A DNA stretch of 64,000 nucleotides from JAIQFF01 sp963788505 (GCA_963788505.1 CAWBGY010000011.1:245743-309742), one strand, 5' to 3'; numbered from the stretch's first letter, positions 1-8,804 are shown. Translations and numbers: made by a program. Notes: generated from the letters alone by a model not told the origin.

Positions 1-240
1 GACAGCCAGACCGGCGAAAAGGCCAAGACCGTAGCCACGGCCGCAGGCACCGGGGCCGTGGTCGGTGGTCTCAGCAACGGCGTGAAGGGTGGTCTGATCG
101 GAGCCGGCATCGGCGGCGGAATTGGCACCGCCATCGGACTCCTGTCCCGCGGCAACGACGTAAGAATGGAGGCTGGCACCACCCTCGAAATGGTGATCCA
201 GCGTGAAGTCCCGTTGGATGCGAGCCGCATCCCAAAATAA
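1..240 (+). CDS. C-terminal fragment of a glycine-zipper envelope protein
   Basis: The reading frame is open from the first base, so the gene begins outside the window. The visible 79 residues hold an alanine/glycine-rich segment with a glycine-zipper pattern (GLIGAGIGGGIGTAIG), typical of small membrane-inserting or outer-membrane lipoprotein segments, followed by a basic/hydrophobic tail (GTTLEMVIQREVPL). The same tail pattern (GTMLEVRLDRPLQVP) ends the minus-strand protein at 1141-1722, so the two look like paralogues with the SIMPL gene between them. The exact function is not recognisable. A dispersed palindrome starts directly after the stop codon. Confidence 0.6.
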   Translation, partial: DSQTGEKAKTVATAAGTGAVVGGLSNGVKGGLIGAGIGGGIGTAIGLLSRGNDVRMEAGTTLEMVIQREVPLDASRIPK

Positions 241-242
241 TC

Positions 243-280
243 ATGTGGGCGCGAGCGTCCCGCTCGTGCTGCGCCGGCAC
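243..280 (+). repeat. Dispersed palindromic element, copy 1
   Basis: A GCGCGAGCG / CGCTCGTGC imperfect hairpin with a 3-nt TCC loop (about 249-269), preceded by ATGTGG. Related copies occur at about 6662, 17830, 27769, 53995 and 54520. The element sits between two convergent genes here. Confidence 0.75.
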
Positions 281-1000
281 TTACTTTAATGTGAAGAGCG
301 CATTCACGTGCGCGGTCACCGAAATCGATTGCGGCGCGAATTCTTCCGTGGGTGCCGGAGCGGCCCCGGCTACATTCATTCTCATCATGGCCCCAGCCAT
401 TGGCATAGGTCGCGCATTCTCAAACGTGTCCACCGACGCGTAGGACAATTCCCCCAGTGTGCGCCCCGCGCTCCGCGCCAGGACCGCAGCTGATTCGCGC
501 GCCCGCCGGTAGGCATCTTCCACAGCCTTCGCCTTGGCTGCGTCCATGTCCTCCAGCGTGTAGTTCAGCGACTGGGTCTCCGTGACGTCAGCATCCGCCA
601 GTTGCTGCACAATCGGCGCCACCTTGGAAAAATCTTTCAGCTTCAACGAAACGTTGGCATTCACCCGGTAACCGATCAGCTTCCGTTTGGCGGTCTTGTA
701 GTCGTAGACAGGTTGCAGGGAAAAGTACCCAATCTCCGCAGCCTTTGGCTCGATCCCATTCGACCGCAGAATCTGCCGCACTTGCTCTGCAGCTTTAGAG
801 GCGCGGTCGTAGGCCTCGCGCGAAGTCGCTTCCTGCGCGGAAATATTGAATTGCATCACGGCAGTATCGGGATTCGCCTCAAATTTCCCGTCCGCGCCGA
901 CAAAAACGCTGTTGGGCTGGGCGCTGATGGTGGGACGATCCTGGCTTAACGCGACGGCGGATGCCAGCAGGACCACCAGTAAGGCAATCGTGGCTTTCAT
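281..1000 (-). CDS. SIMPL domain (DUF541) periplasmic protein
   Basis: A 239-residue protein with a signal peptide (about residues 1-19, ending AVALSQ) followed by one SIMPL/DUF541 domain: the N-terminal strand NPDTAVMQFNISAQ, the helical AYDRASKAAEQVRQIL, the conserved YFSLQPVYDY and IGYRVNANVSLKLKD blocks, and the second helix AAKAKAVEDAYRRARESAAVLA. Members of this family are secreted or outer-membrane associated (E. coli YggE); their biochemical role is poorly defined, with links to oxidative stress and ring-like oligomers. The length matches the family. The ATG at 1000 follows a purine-rich GAGAGAGA stretch that can act as ribosome-binding site. Confidence 0.9.
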   Translation of the reverse strand: MKATIALLVVLLASAVALSQDRPTISAQPNSVFVGADGKFEANPDTAVMQFNISAQEATSREAYDRASKAAEQVRQILRSNGIEPKAAEIGYFSLQPVYDYKTAKRKLIGYRVNANVSLKLKDFSKVAPIVQQLADADVTETQSLNYTLEDMDAAKAKAVEDAYRRARESAAVLARSAGRTLGELSYASVDTFENARPMPMAGAMMRMNVAGAAPAPTEEFAPQSISVTAHVNALFTLK

Positions 1001-1060
1001 AAAGTCTCTCTCCAGACCAGGATGTCGAGTATGCGCTACATGATGTCACAGAACGCCCAG

Positions 1061-1115
1061 GGTGTGGGGCGGACACTCTTGTCCGCCGCCGTTGGTTTTG
1101 ACTTTTTAGAGAGGA
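1061..1115 (+). repeat. Dispersed palindrome (GGCGGACA...TGTCCGCC family)
   Basis: Short inverted repeat GGCGGACA-CTC-TTGTCCGCC followed by a TTGACTTTTTAGAGA tail. A copy that also shares the tail lies at 26793-26850, and related copies flank the small gene at 57583-57834. Confidence 0.7.
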
Positions 1116-1140
1116 AGCACTAAGACCCTACAGCCACATC

Positions 1141-1722
1141 TCAGCGCCACGGGACCTGCAGCGGACGATCCAGCCGCACTTCGAGCATGGTGCCTTTTTG
1201 CAGTTGCAGTCTGTGGTCGCTGAATATCGCTCGCGCCACGCCCACGGCGGCTCCGGCCTTGGAGCTCATTCCGCCAGAGTCCGAATCACGATGCTCGCTG
1301 CCACCCTGCCCGGGCCGCTCGATTTCGCCCTCGTTCCGAGTCGTCAAGCCATGCTCGCCGGGAAGGTCAATGATCGTCGCCATCAGCGGCGCCCATCCAT
1401 GCTGGGTCTCGATTTCGTCAAAGCTGAGCAGCAGGCGGGGATGAAATCCGCTCCCCACTTCGCTCACGTGCCCCCTGATCCTGCTGCCGCGCCGGACCAT
1501 GGTTTCATCCGGACCCATCAGGTCTTCTGCCAGTTTGGCCTTGAAGTGTTTCCCCGGCTGGACCCGGTTGGCGTCGAGCTTCTCCTCGAGCCGGACCAGA
1601 AACGTGGTTCCGTCGGCAATGGCATGGAGCGGAACCGGCGATTTCTGTTCCTGGGCGTGGAGCGGCAGTATGGCGAATGCCGCCGTGAAAGTCCAAAGCC
1701 GGAGCGAGCGCATGGTGAGCAT
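1141..1722 (-). CDS. Secreted protein of unknown function, paralogue of the protein at the window start
   Basis: Start chosen at the ATG at 1722, about ten bases after GAGG; an in-frame ATG at 1713 is also possible. Either gives a signal peptide (RSLRLWTFTAAFAILPLHAQ). The mature part contains the motif DGTTFLVRLEEKLDANRVQPG, resembling proteins whose N-terminal unit describes tunable surface or envelope properties, then a polar linker (GQGGSEHRDSDSGG), a short Ala/Gly segment (AGAAVGVARAIF) in the position of a glycine zipper, and GTMLEVRLDRPLQVP at the C terminus. The C-terminal tail matches that of the gene at 1-240. I do not recognise a function; an envelope location is inferred from the signal peptide. 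Confidence 0.6.
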   Translation of the reverse strand: MLTMRSLRLWTFTAAFAILPLHAQEQKSPVPLHAIADGTTFLVRLEEKLDANRVQPGKHFKAKLAEDLMGPDETMVRRGSRIRGHVSEVGSGFHPRLLLSFDEIETQHGWAPLMATIIDLPGEHGLTTRNEGEIERPGQGGSEHRDSDSGGMSSKAGAAVGVARAIFSDHRLQLQKGTMLEVRLDRPLQVPWR

Positions 1723-1909
1723 CAACAAACACCTCGGCAGTGGAATGCGTCCTGCCGCTTGGTTGGATGTGCGCGCCCGCGAAATTGCTGCCTCTGTCAA
1801 ACGTGGCCTGCCAAGCTTAACCGAAGCTTAAACGCAGTTCTCCCGGCAAGCCCCCGTAACCTGGTCCTGATTTTCAGCAGTTGCAAAGGAATGCGGTAGA
1901 GAAGCTGGC

Positions 1910-3007
1910 TTAGGAAGAACTCTTGGCGGTGCTGGAATAAGCGAAACGTTGTACCTGGGCATTGACCTCTCTGCGCAAATCGGGCCAGATGTTCTGGTCC
2001 ATCTCGAGGAAGACTTTGACCACCTCGGGATCGAACTGCCGCCCCGACCAAACCCTGATTTCCTCGCGGGCCGCGCTGATAGACTGCGCCGGACGGTACG
2101 GCCGGTCCGAAGTAATGGCATCGAGTGTGTCAGCGACCGAGAACATTCGGGCTCCCAACGGAATCTGCTCGCCCTTCAATCCGCGTGGATAGCCGGTGCC
2201 ATCGAATTTTTCCTGGTGAGCGTAGACGATCTCAGCGGCTTCCCCGAGGAACGGAATCTTCTTCAGAATTTCGTAGCCGTGATAACAGTGCTCCTGCATG
2301 ATCAGGATCTCATCCGGAGTCAGTTTGCCAGGCTTCCTCAGGATGGCATCGGGAATCGCCATTTTACCGATGTCGTGCAGAAAGGCGCCGCGGGCAATCA
2401 CCGCAATCTGATCTTTCGACAGGCCCATGGCCCGGGCAATGGCGATGGTAAATGCCGTCACCCGCTTGGAGTGGCCCTCGGTCTCGGCGTCCTTCTTGTC
2501 CAGGGCATCGCCCAGCGCCTCCAGGGTGATGTCGTAGGAACGCTCCAGATCGACCAGGGTTTTTTTGAGTTGTTCGGTGCGGGCCGCGACCAGCGATTCC
2601 AGGCTGGTCTGGTAGGCGCGGTTTTCCATCTTCAGGCGGCGATTCTCCAGGGCCCGGCGCACGGTGGCCAACAATTGTTCGCGTTCGAACGGCTTCAGCA
2701 GGTAGTCGTAGGCCCCGTTCCGGATCGCCGCCAGGGCCACCGATATATCGTGCACCGCCGTGACCATTACCACCGGCATTTCGGGAAAGCGTTCTTTGGT
2801 TCTTTCCAATAGGCCAATGCCGTCCAGGTTGGCCATCATCAGGTCGGACAGCATGAGCTCGAATTCTTCGCCGGATTCGAGCAGGGCCAGTGCTTCCATT
2901 CCGGAGGCCGCCTGCTGGCTCTTGTAGCCGGCGGTCGTCAGCATGGAGGAGACAATCTCGCGGATGGTTTCCTCGTCGTCGACAACCAGGATGCGATCAA
3001 CTGGCAT
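1910..3007 (-). CDS. Response regulator with HD-GYP c-di-GMP phosphodiesterase domain (RpfG type)
   Basis: A 365-residue two-domain protein. Residues 5-120 form a receiver domain with acidic pocket D10/D11, phospho-acceptor D55 (LMLSDLMM) and K105 (LLKPF). A coiled-coil linker (about 120-155) leads to an HD-GYP domain with the HD pair H211/D212 (FLHDIGK), the HQEKFDGTGYP signature (GYP at 272-274) and VADTLDAITSDRPYR. HD-GYP proteins with these residues hydrolyse cyclic di-GMP, so the likely output is phosphorylation-controlled lowering of c-di-GMP. It is divergent from the hybrid kinase gene at 3140, separated by about 130 bp, which makes that kinase a plausible partner (inference). Confidence 0.93.
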   Translation of the reverse strand: MPVDRILVVDDEETIREIVSSMLTTAGYKSQQAASGMEALALLESGEEFELMLSDLMMANLDGIGLLERTKERFPEMPVVMVTAVHDISVALAAIRNGAYDYLLKPFEREQLLATVRRALENRRLKMENRAYQTSLESLVAARTEQLKKTLVDLERSYDITLEALGDALDKKDAETEGHSKRVTAFTIAIARAMGLSKDQIAVIARGAFLHDIGKMAIPDAILRKPGKLTPDEILIMQEHCYHGYEILKKIPFLGEAAEIVYAHQEKFDGTGYPRGLKGEQIPLGARMFSVADTLDAITSDRPYRPAQSISAAREEIRVWSGRQFDPEVVKVFLEMDQNIWPDLRREVNAQVQRFAYSSTAKSSS

Positions 3008-3139
3008 GGTTTTCTCTAGGCTAGGGCCAATTCTACCGTAGTTCCGAGATTCCGAAAGTAACCAGAAGGTCAGGGAAAGCCCATTGGCCCTTCGGGGAAG
3101 CGTGCTATTAAAGGAATGAGCCTTTAACCCCTGGTTGCG

Positions 3140-6100
3140 ATGAATCTATTGAGCTTTTCTACCTGGCTTGCGGTTGGGGACATCACTGTTCCCAGTTTGA
3201 CGCCACAGGAATCGGCGGCGCTGCTCCTGCTTGCCGCCAGCCTGCTGGTTTTCCGTGCCTTTCGCGAGCGCTATCTGCTGATCTGGACCCTGGGGTGGCT
3301 GGCCTACTTCGTGTCTCGCTGGACCCTCGCCGACCATGCCGCCGGACCGGTGCCGGCCTATCTGACCGCGATCTCGCAAGCCGAGTTTGTCCTGGCGGTG
3401 TGCCTCTTCGCGGCCGCCATCTTCGTCTATACCCACGCCCGGGGACTGCTCCTGCCCCTGATGCTGATTACGTTGTCGGTCATGGGTTTTGCCGTGGCTC
3501 GCGCCTGGTTGTGGCCGGGGTCCATTCCCCTTCGTGTGGCCCTGGAAGTGGCCTACCGTATCATCGCCATCACCGCCGCCTATCGTCTGATTCGCTACCG
3601 CTGGGCGCGCTGGGAAATGGGCCCCTGGCTGCTCAGCATCAGCATGCTTTTGCTGCATCTCCAGTGGGCCCCCATCACCTCGCACCTGCCCATGGGATCC
3701 AACCTCATGGTGAGCCTGCTGGCCGGGTTGAGCATGCTGCTGCTGGTTTTCGATGACTACAAGCTGCACATGCGAAGGCTGGGTGTGGTCAACGCGCTCA
3801 CCAGCAGCATCACTCGGGCTCAGCAGCACGGTCCCATCATGGCCACCGCTCTCGAGGAACTCAAAGGCCTCATGCGCGCCAAGGCAGCCTGGTTCCGCCT
3901 CCTCGAAGGCGATCGCATGGTCATTGCCCAGCAGATCGGCCTTTCCAAGGGATTCCTTCAGGATCGGCTCTCTGTCCCCGTGCAGGACTTTGAACACGCT
4001 CTTGGCGGCACCGAGCCGGTAGTACTGATGACTTCCGCGGCCTCTGACTCCGTTCGCCCCTATCTCCGCCAGGAAGGATTTCATCATCTCGTGATGGTGC
4101 CGGTGCTGGGCAAGAAATCGGTGATCGGGACCCTGGCCCTGGGCAGCCGTCACCGTCTTCATTACTCTCCCGACGAGATGGAATTTCTGATCACCACCGC
4201 TCATCAGTTGGGTCTGGCGGTCGAAAACCTGCGCCTGGTGGAACAGATTCTGCGCTCCCATCGCCAGTGGACCAACACGTTCGATTCCATCCACGACCTG
4301 GTCCTGCTGCACGATGCCGAATTCCGAGTGATGAAGGCAAATCATGCCCTGCTGGAACGCCTGCACCAGGCCCCCGCCGACGTAGTCGGCCAGCTCTGCG
4401 AAGCCGTGCTGCCCCACGACCACGGGCAGTGGAAAGGATGTCCCTACTGCGGACATGGGGAGGAGGGTTTCCACGAAGGGCATGATCCGGGCTTCGGCGG
4501 CTTCTGCATGGTCTCTACTTCCTCGTACCTGGAGCAGGGAGGCAAGCAGAAAGGCACGATTCACGTGGTGCGCGACACCACCGACCGGCGCATCGCCGAG
4601 GAAAAATACCGCCTGCTCTTCGAGCAGGTGCAGGAAGGCGTTTTCGTCGCCACCCCGGAAGGCAAGCTGCTCGATTGCAATGACGCTTTCATGCGCATGC
4701 TGGGACATACCAGCCGCGAAGAACTGATCGCCCTCAACGTGGATGGCGAGCTCTACGCTTCCCACGAACAGCGTGACGCTTTCCGCCGCGAAGTGGAACT
4801 GCATAACTACGTCCGCAACTTTGAGGTCAGTTTGCGCCGCAAGGACGGTACCCTGCTCAGCGCCATGGAAAGCAGTTTCGCCACCCGCAACGCCGAGGGC
4901 AAGATCGAACGCTACCAGGGCTTTCTGCTCGACATGACCGAGAAGAAGCGCGCCGAAGATGAGATCCGCCGGCGCAACCGCGAACTCAACGCTCTGAACG
5001 CCATGGCGGTCATCGCCACCCAATCCTTCGATCTGGACGAAATTCTCAATCTCACGCTGCGCCAGGTGATCTCGCTGCTCGGCGCCGAGACTGGCTCCAT
5101 CTATCTTTGCGATCTCGACGAAACCACGTTCCGCCGCCGCGCCGGCTGGGGACAACGCAGCGCAGAGCGCGCCCGCCTCTCGGAGATCAAGTTCACCGAA
5201 GGTTTTGGTGAATTGGTGACCCGTTCCCGCACCGAAGTGATCACGGCGGACTATCTGCCCCACCTGCCAGCCCAGGTGGCCGAGTTTATTCGCGCCGATG
5301 GCCTGGCTTCATGGATCTGGGTGCTGTTGTGGGGGAAAGACAAGCCCATCGGCATCATGGGCATCAGCAGCCGGGAGAGTCGCGAATACACCAGCAACGA
5401 TGAGAGTCTGCTGGTTGCGATTGGCCGGCAGTTGTCCACCACCATCGAGAAGGTCCGCCTCTACGAGGAAACCTGCCGCGCCTACGAAGACTTGCGCCGT
5501 ACCCAGGAACAACTGCTGCAAAGCGAGAAGATGTCGGCGGTAGGCCAGTTGATTGCCGGAGTTGCGCATGAACTGAACAATCCCCTGACCGCCATCCTCG
5601 GCTATGCCCAACTGCTCGAAAGTGAAGGGCTGGAAGAACGCGCCGCGGACTTTGTCAACAAGCTGTTCAAGCAGGCCCAGCGCACCCACCGGGTGGTGCA
5701 AAATCTGCTGTCTTTCGCCCGCCAGCGCAAGCCTCAGAAGGAGCAGGTCGATATTTGCAAGGTGCTGGACGAAACCCTGGCCTTGCGCGACTACGACTTG
5801 AAGGTGAATGACATCAAGGTGGAGCGTGAGATCGAGTCCGCAATTCCAGCGGTTACCGCCGATCCTCACCAGCTCGAACAGGTATTTCTCAACATCATCA
5901 ACAACGGCGTTGATGCCATGCTGGAATCAGGCCGAGTGGGCACTCTCAAGGTCCGGATCTATGCCCACGACGGAACCGTGATTACCGAATTTCAGGATTC
6001 CGGTCCGGGCATCAAGGAGCCGAATCGCATTTTCGATCCCTTTTACACCACCAAAAGTGTTGGCAAAGGCACCGGCCTCGGGCTCAGCATCTGCTACGGC

Positions 6101-6631
6101 ATTATCAAGGAGCATGGAGGAGATATTGCCGCGCGCAACCGGGAGGATGGCGGCGCCATCATCGAAGTGCGTTTGCCCGCCAACGGGCACGCCGGTGCTC
6201 CCGAACCAGCGTTACCCGCGACTTCCCGAAAGTCCGTCATCGAGGGCAGCGTCCTTCTGGTCGAGGACGAAGAGGCCGTCCTCGAGTTCGAGCGCGATGT
6301 CCTCGCCGGCGCCGGCGCCCAGGTCGTGACCCTGATGAATGGCGACGAAGTGAAGGCCAGACTGCTGCACGATTCGTTCGATGCCATGATCATCGACGGG
6401 AAAATGCCGAACGGATGGAATGCGCCGGACGTGTATCGCTGGATTGCCGAAAACCGCCCCGGCCTGGAAAAACACCTGATGTTCACTTTCTCCAGCGTTG
6501 TCGAACCCGAAATGCGCGACTTCCTGCACCAGAACAACGTCCCCTACCTGGTGAAGCCATTCGAAGTCGGCGACCTGATTTCCCAAGCCCGCCGCCTGCT
6601 GGAAAAGACACAAGCCGCCGTAGCCGGCTAA
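3140..6631 (+). CDS. Membrane hybrid sensor histidine kinase (7TM-like/GAF/PAS/PAS/GAF/HisKA/HATPase/REC)
   Basis: An 1163-residue sensor. The first 210 residues hold about seven hydrophobic segments (for example ESAALLLLAASLLVF, LMVSLLAGLSMLLLVF). GAF-like (about 240-365), PAS (about 375-480, with a CPYCGHG cysteine cluster), PAS (about 490-600) and a second GAF (about 620-770) domains follow. The H-box is GVAHELNNPLTAILGY with phospho-acceptor H810, followed by ATPase N, G1 and G2 boxes (NIINNGVDAM, DSGPGI, GKGTGLGLSICYGI). A C-terminal receiver starts near residue 1035 with acceptor D1086 (MIIDGKMP) and a YLVKPFE lysine. It should autophosphorylate and relay to its own receiver or to a separate regulator. 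No strong ribosome-binding site precedes the ATG. It is divergent from the HD-GYP regulator. Confidence 0.92.
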   Translation: MNLLSFSTWLAVGDITVPSLTPQESAALLLLAASLLVFRAFRERYLLIWTLGWLAYFVSRWTLADHAAGPVPAYLTAISQAEFVLAVCLFAAAIFVYTHARGLLLPLMLITLSVMGFAVARAWLWPGSIPLRVALEVAYRIIAITAAYRLIRYRWARWEMGPWLLSISMLLLHLQWAPITSHLPMGSNLMVSLLAGLSMLLLVFDDYKLHMRRLGVVNALTSSITRAQQHGPIMATALEELKGLMRAKAAWFRLLEGDRMVIAQQIGLSKGFLQDRLSVPVQDFEHALGGTEPVVLMTSAASDSVRPYLRQEGFHHLVMVPVLGKKSVIGTLALGSRHRLHYSPDEMEFLITTAHQLGLAVENLRLVEQILRSHRQWTNTFDSIHDLVLLHDAEFRVMKANHALLERLHQAPADVVGQLCEAVLPHDHGQWKGCPYCGHGEEGFHEGHDPGFGGFCMVSTSSYLEQGGKQKGTIHVVRDTTDRRIAEEKYRLLFEQVQEGVFVATPEGKLLDCNDAFMRMLGHTSREELIALNVDGELYASHEQRDAFRREVELHNYVRNFEVSLRRKDGTLLSAMESSFATRNAEGKIERYQGFLLDMTEKKRAEDEIRRRNRELNALNAMAVIATQSFDLDEILNLTLRQVISLLGAETGSIYLCDLDETTFRRRAGWGQRSAERARLSEIKFTEGFGELVTRSRTEVITADYLPHLPAQVAEFIRADGLASWIWVLLWGKDKPIGIMGISSRESREYTSNDESLLVAIGRQLSTTIEKVRLYEETCRAYEDLRRTQEQLLQSEKMSAVGQLIAGVAHELNNPLTAILGYAQLLESEGLEERAADFVNKLFKQAQRTHRVVQNLLSFARQRKPQKEQVDICKVLDETLALRDYDLKVNDIKVEREIESAIPAVTADPHQLEQVFLNIINNGVDAMLESGRVGTLKVRIYAHDGTVITEFQDSGPGIKEPNRIFDPFYTTKSVGKGTGLGLSICYGIIKEHGGDIAARNREDGGAIIEVRLPANGHAGAPEPALPATSRKSVIEGSVLLVEDEEAVLEFERDVLAGAGAQVVTLMNGDEVKARLLHDSFDAMIIDGKMPNGWNAPDVYRWIAENRPGLEKHLMFTFSSVVEPEMRDFLHQNNVPYLVKPFEVGDLISQARRLLEKTQAAVAG

Positions 6632-6637
6632 GAAATA

Positions 6638-6700
6638 GAAATAATAATAATAATAGTAATAATAATGTGGACGCGAGCGTCCTCGCTCGTGTCACCCAAG
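6638..6700 (+). repeat. AAT trinucleotide run joined to a dispersed palindrome
   Basis: An AATAATAATAATAATAGTAATAA tract (about 6640-6665) directly followed by a copy of the GCGCGAGCG...CGCTCGTG palindrome family (GACGCGAGCGTCCTCGCTCG). The remainder up to 6785 contains no gene that I can support. Confidence 0.7.
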
Positions 6701-6785
6701 CAGTCGAAGACCTTGGTATCGCCGGCCCTCAACGAAGTCGAAAGAATGCCGCCCGACAGCCGGCAAGCCGCCGGCACTACAAAAG

Positions 6786-7109
6786 TCAAAGCCTCTTACG
6801 CAGCGAGCGCCCCAATTCCCGCAACGCCGCCTCATTCCGCCGGTACCACACCCATAGCCCCAGCTTCTTGGCATCCACCAGCCCCGCTTTGGTCAGGATC
6901 GCCATATGATGGGAAACGGTAGGCTGGGACAAGTGAATCCGCTGCTCAATATCCGAAGCGCACAACCCTACGTCCTTGCCGATCGAACACCCGCCCTGTT
7001 CCCTAAGGGCATGCAGAATCTTTCGTCGCGTGGGATCGGCGATCGCATGCAAAATACGATCCAGTTCCTGTTCTGAATGCGTCATGGCAGCAAGCAATAA
7101 ATCATGCAT
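6786..7109 (-). CDS. ArsR/SmtB-family winged-helix regulator
   Basis: A 107-residue protein with the ArsR fold: an N-terminal helix (LDRILHAIADPTRRKILHAL), the recognition helix region (SDIEQRIHLSQPTVSHHMAILTKAGL) and the wing (VDAKKLGLWVWYRRN). The usual alpha3 metal-binding CxC pair is absent, so metal sensing of the ArsR/SmtB alpha3 type is unlikely. The cysteines C41 and C49 lie elsewhere. The start could also be the internal ATG encoding MTHSEQELDR at 7085. The target genes are unknown; the next gene downstream is on the other strand. Confidence 0.85.
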   Translation of the reverse strand: MHDLLLAAMTHSEQELDRILHAIADPTRRKILHALREQGGCSIGKDVGLCASDIEQRIHLSQPTVSHHMAILTKAGLVDAKKLGLWVWYRRNEAALRELGRSLRKRL

Positions 7110-7316
7110 TGACAGATGTCAATATATAGGGCGTCGGGCGTCCGACCTCGGACTCGAGTCCTTCGCCCTCGGACCCGCCAGTCCTACTCCTGGCGACGGT
7201 CTTCAAGGCGCCCCGGTGTCAGCCCCTCAGATGCGGCCCCGGCGTTTTCGGCAGCCTGTTAGAGTAATGAAACTTTTGTAACGCAGCCGTACTCAAATGG
7301 CATAACGGCGTTGAAG

Positions 7317-7406
7317 CGTCCGAAGTCTAGGGTCTGAAGTCTGAGGTCTGAAGTCTAAGGTCCGAAGTCCAGGGTCTGAAGTCCAGCGTCCGAGGTCTGA
7401 GGTCCG
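7317..7406 (+). repeat. Heptanucleotide tandem repeat array (RGTCYGA)n
   Basis: About twelve degenerate 7-bp units (GGTCTGA, AGTCTGA, GGTCCGA, AGTCCAG) in a row, ending immediately before the start codon at 7409. A shorter related stretch lies at 7130-7165. The opposite-strand version follows the gene at 8019-8095, so the gene is flanked by inverted arrays. Confidence 0.85.
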
Positions 7407-7408
7407 CT

Positions 7409-8017
7409 TTGCTATTCGAAGGCAATGAACGCAAGGAACTCGAGAAGTTGAAAAAGGGCCAGGGCCTGTTGCCTCCCGGTCAATCGCTCACCCTCAAGTG
7501 GCCGGTCCTGCACTACGGTTCAGTGCCGAAGTTTGATCCTGAGACCTGGGATTTCCGGGCTACCGGCCTGGTCGATTCGCCGCTCAGGCTAAGCTGGAAA
7601 GAGTTCAACGCCCTGCCCAGGATCCGGCGCACCAGCGATTTCCATTGTGTGACCCGATGGAGCCGCTTCGACAATCATTGGGACGGCGTGGCTTTCCGCG
7701 AGCTGCTGGCCCGCGTTCATCCCCGGCCGGAAGCGGCCTACGTCCTGGTTCACGCCGAGCAGGGATTCACCGCCAATGTGCCCTTGGCCGATCTTGACCA
7801 GGAAGAAGTATTGCTCGCCACACACCACGACGGCGAGCCCCTCACCCCAGACCACGGCTACCCCCTGCGGCTGATCGTTCCTCATCTGTACGGTTGGAAG
7901 TCGGTTAAATGGCTGCGCGCCCTGGAGTTTCTCGACCACGATACTCCCGGCTTCTGGGAACAGAACGGCTACCACATGCATGGAGACCCGTGGAAAGAAC
8001 AGAGATTCAGCCGGTGA
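7409..8017 (+). CDS. Molybdopterin-dependent sulfite oxidase-like oxidoreductase (YuiH type)
   Basis: A 202-residue protein of the oxidoreductase molybdopterin-binding family: LPPGQSLTLKWPVLHYGSVP, DFRATGLVDSPLRLSWKEF, then the DFHCVTRWSRFDNHWDG motif, whose cysteine is the expected Mo ligand and whose conserved arginine contacts the pterin. HDGEPLTPDHGYPLRLIVPHLYGWKSVKWL and the C-terminal FWEQNGYHMHGDPW complete the family pattern. It lacks a heme domain and signal peptide, so a cytoplasmic, unidentified substrate is likely. The first in-frame start after the upstream stop (7349) is TTG at 7409, inside the end of a heptamer repeat array, so translation starts essentially at the array boundary. 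Confidence 0.88.
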   Translation: MLFEGNERKELEKLKKGQGLLPPGQSLTLKWPVLHYGSVPKFDPETWDFRATGLVDSPLRLSWKEFNALPRIRRTSDFHCVTRWSRFDNHWDGVAFRELLARVHPRPEAAYVLVHAEQGFTANVPLADLDQEEVLLATHHDGEPLTPDHGYPLRLIVPHLYGWKSVKWLRALEFLDHDTPGFWEQNGYHMHGDPWKEQRFSR

Positions 8018-8018
8018 A

Positions 8019-8182
8019 GCGGACTTCGGGGAGCGGACGTCGGACCTCAGACCTCAGACCTCAGACTTCAGACTTCAGACTTCAGACCTCAGACTGTTGA
8101 AGGGATGCAGAAAAAAGTCAGGGCGAGGGTGGAACAGGAAAGCCTTCAAAGTCCGGGTCTGAAGTCCGAGGTCCGACGCCCG
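8019..8182 (+). repeat. Heptanucleotide arrays, inverted relative to the array at 7317
   Basis: From 8036 to 8095 there are about eight 7-bp units reading TCAGACC/TCAGACT on this strand, the reverse complement of the 7317 array. A second short stretch at 8149-8182 is again in the 7317 orientation. The interval between holds no gene. Confidence 0.8.
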
Positions 8183-8187
8183 CTCTT

Positions 8188-8763
8188 TCACTTCTTCAGT
8201 ATCGGATTGTACCCATCACTTACCAGCTTGCCCCGCGCGCCCTCCGCGTCCTTGATGTCTGCGAATGGCCCGACCTGTACATGAAACAGCTTGTCTCCCG
8301 GGGCGTTGGCGGCGAAGGCAGCGTATTGTTTTTTCTTGAGCGCATCCACCAGGGCGGCAGCGTCTTCCTGCTTGCTCACCGCGGCTACCTGCACGAAATA
8401 ACTGTTCTGGCCTGAAACCGCGGTGAGGTCAGGCGGCGCGTCGCTGTCGGCCGGCGCCGGCTTGGCCGCGGCGTTCGGCGTGTCCGCACTCTTCGCTGTC
8501 AGCTCGGGATGCGGGTCCTTCTGTTCGACCGCCTTGTAGAACGTGAGATCAGAGGGTGCGCGAGGCTCCGTGGCCTTGACTGCCGTGGGACGCACGGTGG
8601 GAACCGCGCTTGCACCCTGGACATCGCCAACGGGCCTGGCGGAATTCTTCCCCAGCGAAAATCCCATCCCGAAGAACACCGCGCATAGTGTCACCAGCCC
8701 GAAAAACAAGGCCAGCATCTTCCCCGTGCCCAGCGTGATCTCCGTGTCCTCAGAAACCGCCAT
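8188..8763 (-). CDS. SPOR-domain membrane protein
   Basis: A 191-residue protein: short cytoplasmic N terminus, one transmembrane helix (about residues 15-37, MLALFFGLVTLCAVFFGMGF), a Pro/Ala-rich linker and a C-terminal SPOR domain (about 118-190; NSYFVQVAAVSKQEDAAALV, FHVQVGPFADIKDAEGARGKL). SPOR domains bind denuded glycan strands of septal peptidoglycan, so a role in division or cell-wall remodelling is expected. It is the last gene of a minus-strand run with slipin and NfeD, though the functional link is only positional. Confidence 0.9.
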   Translation of the reverse strand: MAVSEDTEITLGTGKMLALFFGLVTLCAVFFGMGFSLGKNSARPVGDVQGASAVPTVRPTAVKATEPRAPSDLTFYKAVEQKDPHPELTAKSADTPNAAAKPAPADSDAPPDLTAVSGQNSYFVQVAAVSKQEDAAALVDALKKKQYAAFAANAPGDKLFHVQVGPFADIKDAEGARGKLVSDGYNPILKK

Positions 8764-8804
8764 GTTTCATTCCACCTCGCGGCCCGGCACTGTGAACTGC
8801 AGCT

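Noticed and set aside
3146..5263. Long minus-strand reading frame opposite the histidine kinase
   Set aside because: It lacks any family pattern and covers the strand opposite a gene with a complete domain set; a shadow frame of GC-rich coding DNA.
7317..8182. CRISPR array
   Set aside because: The unit is 7 bp and degenerate, without spacers or cas genes.
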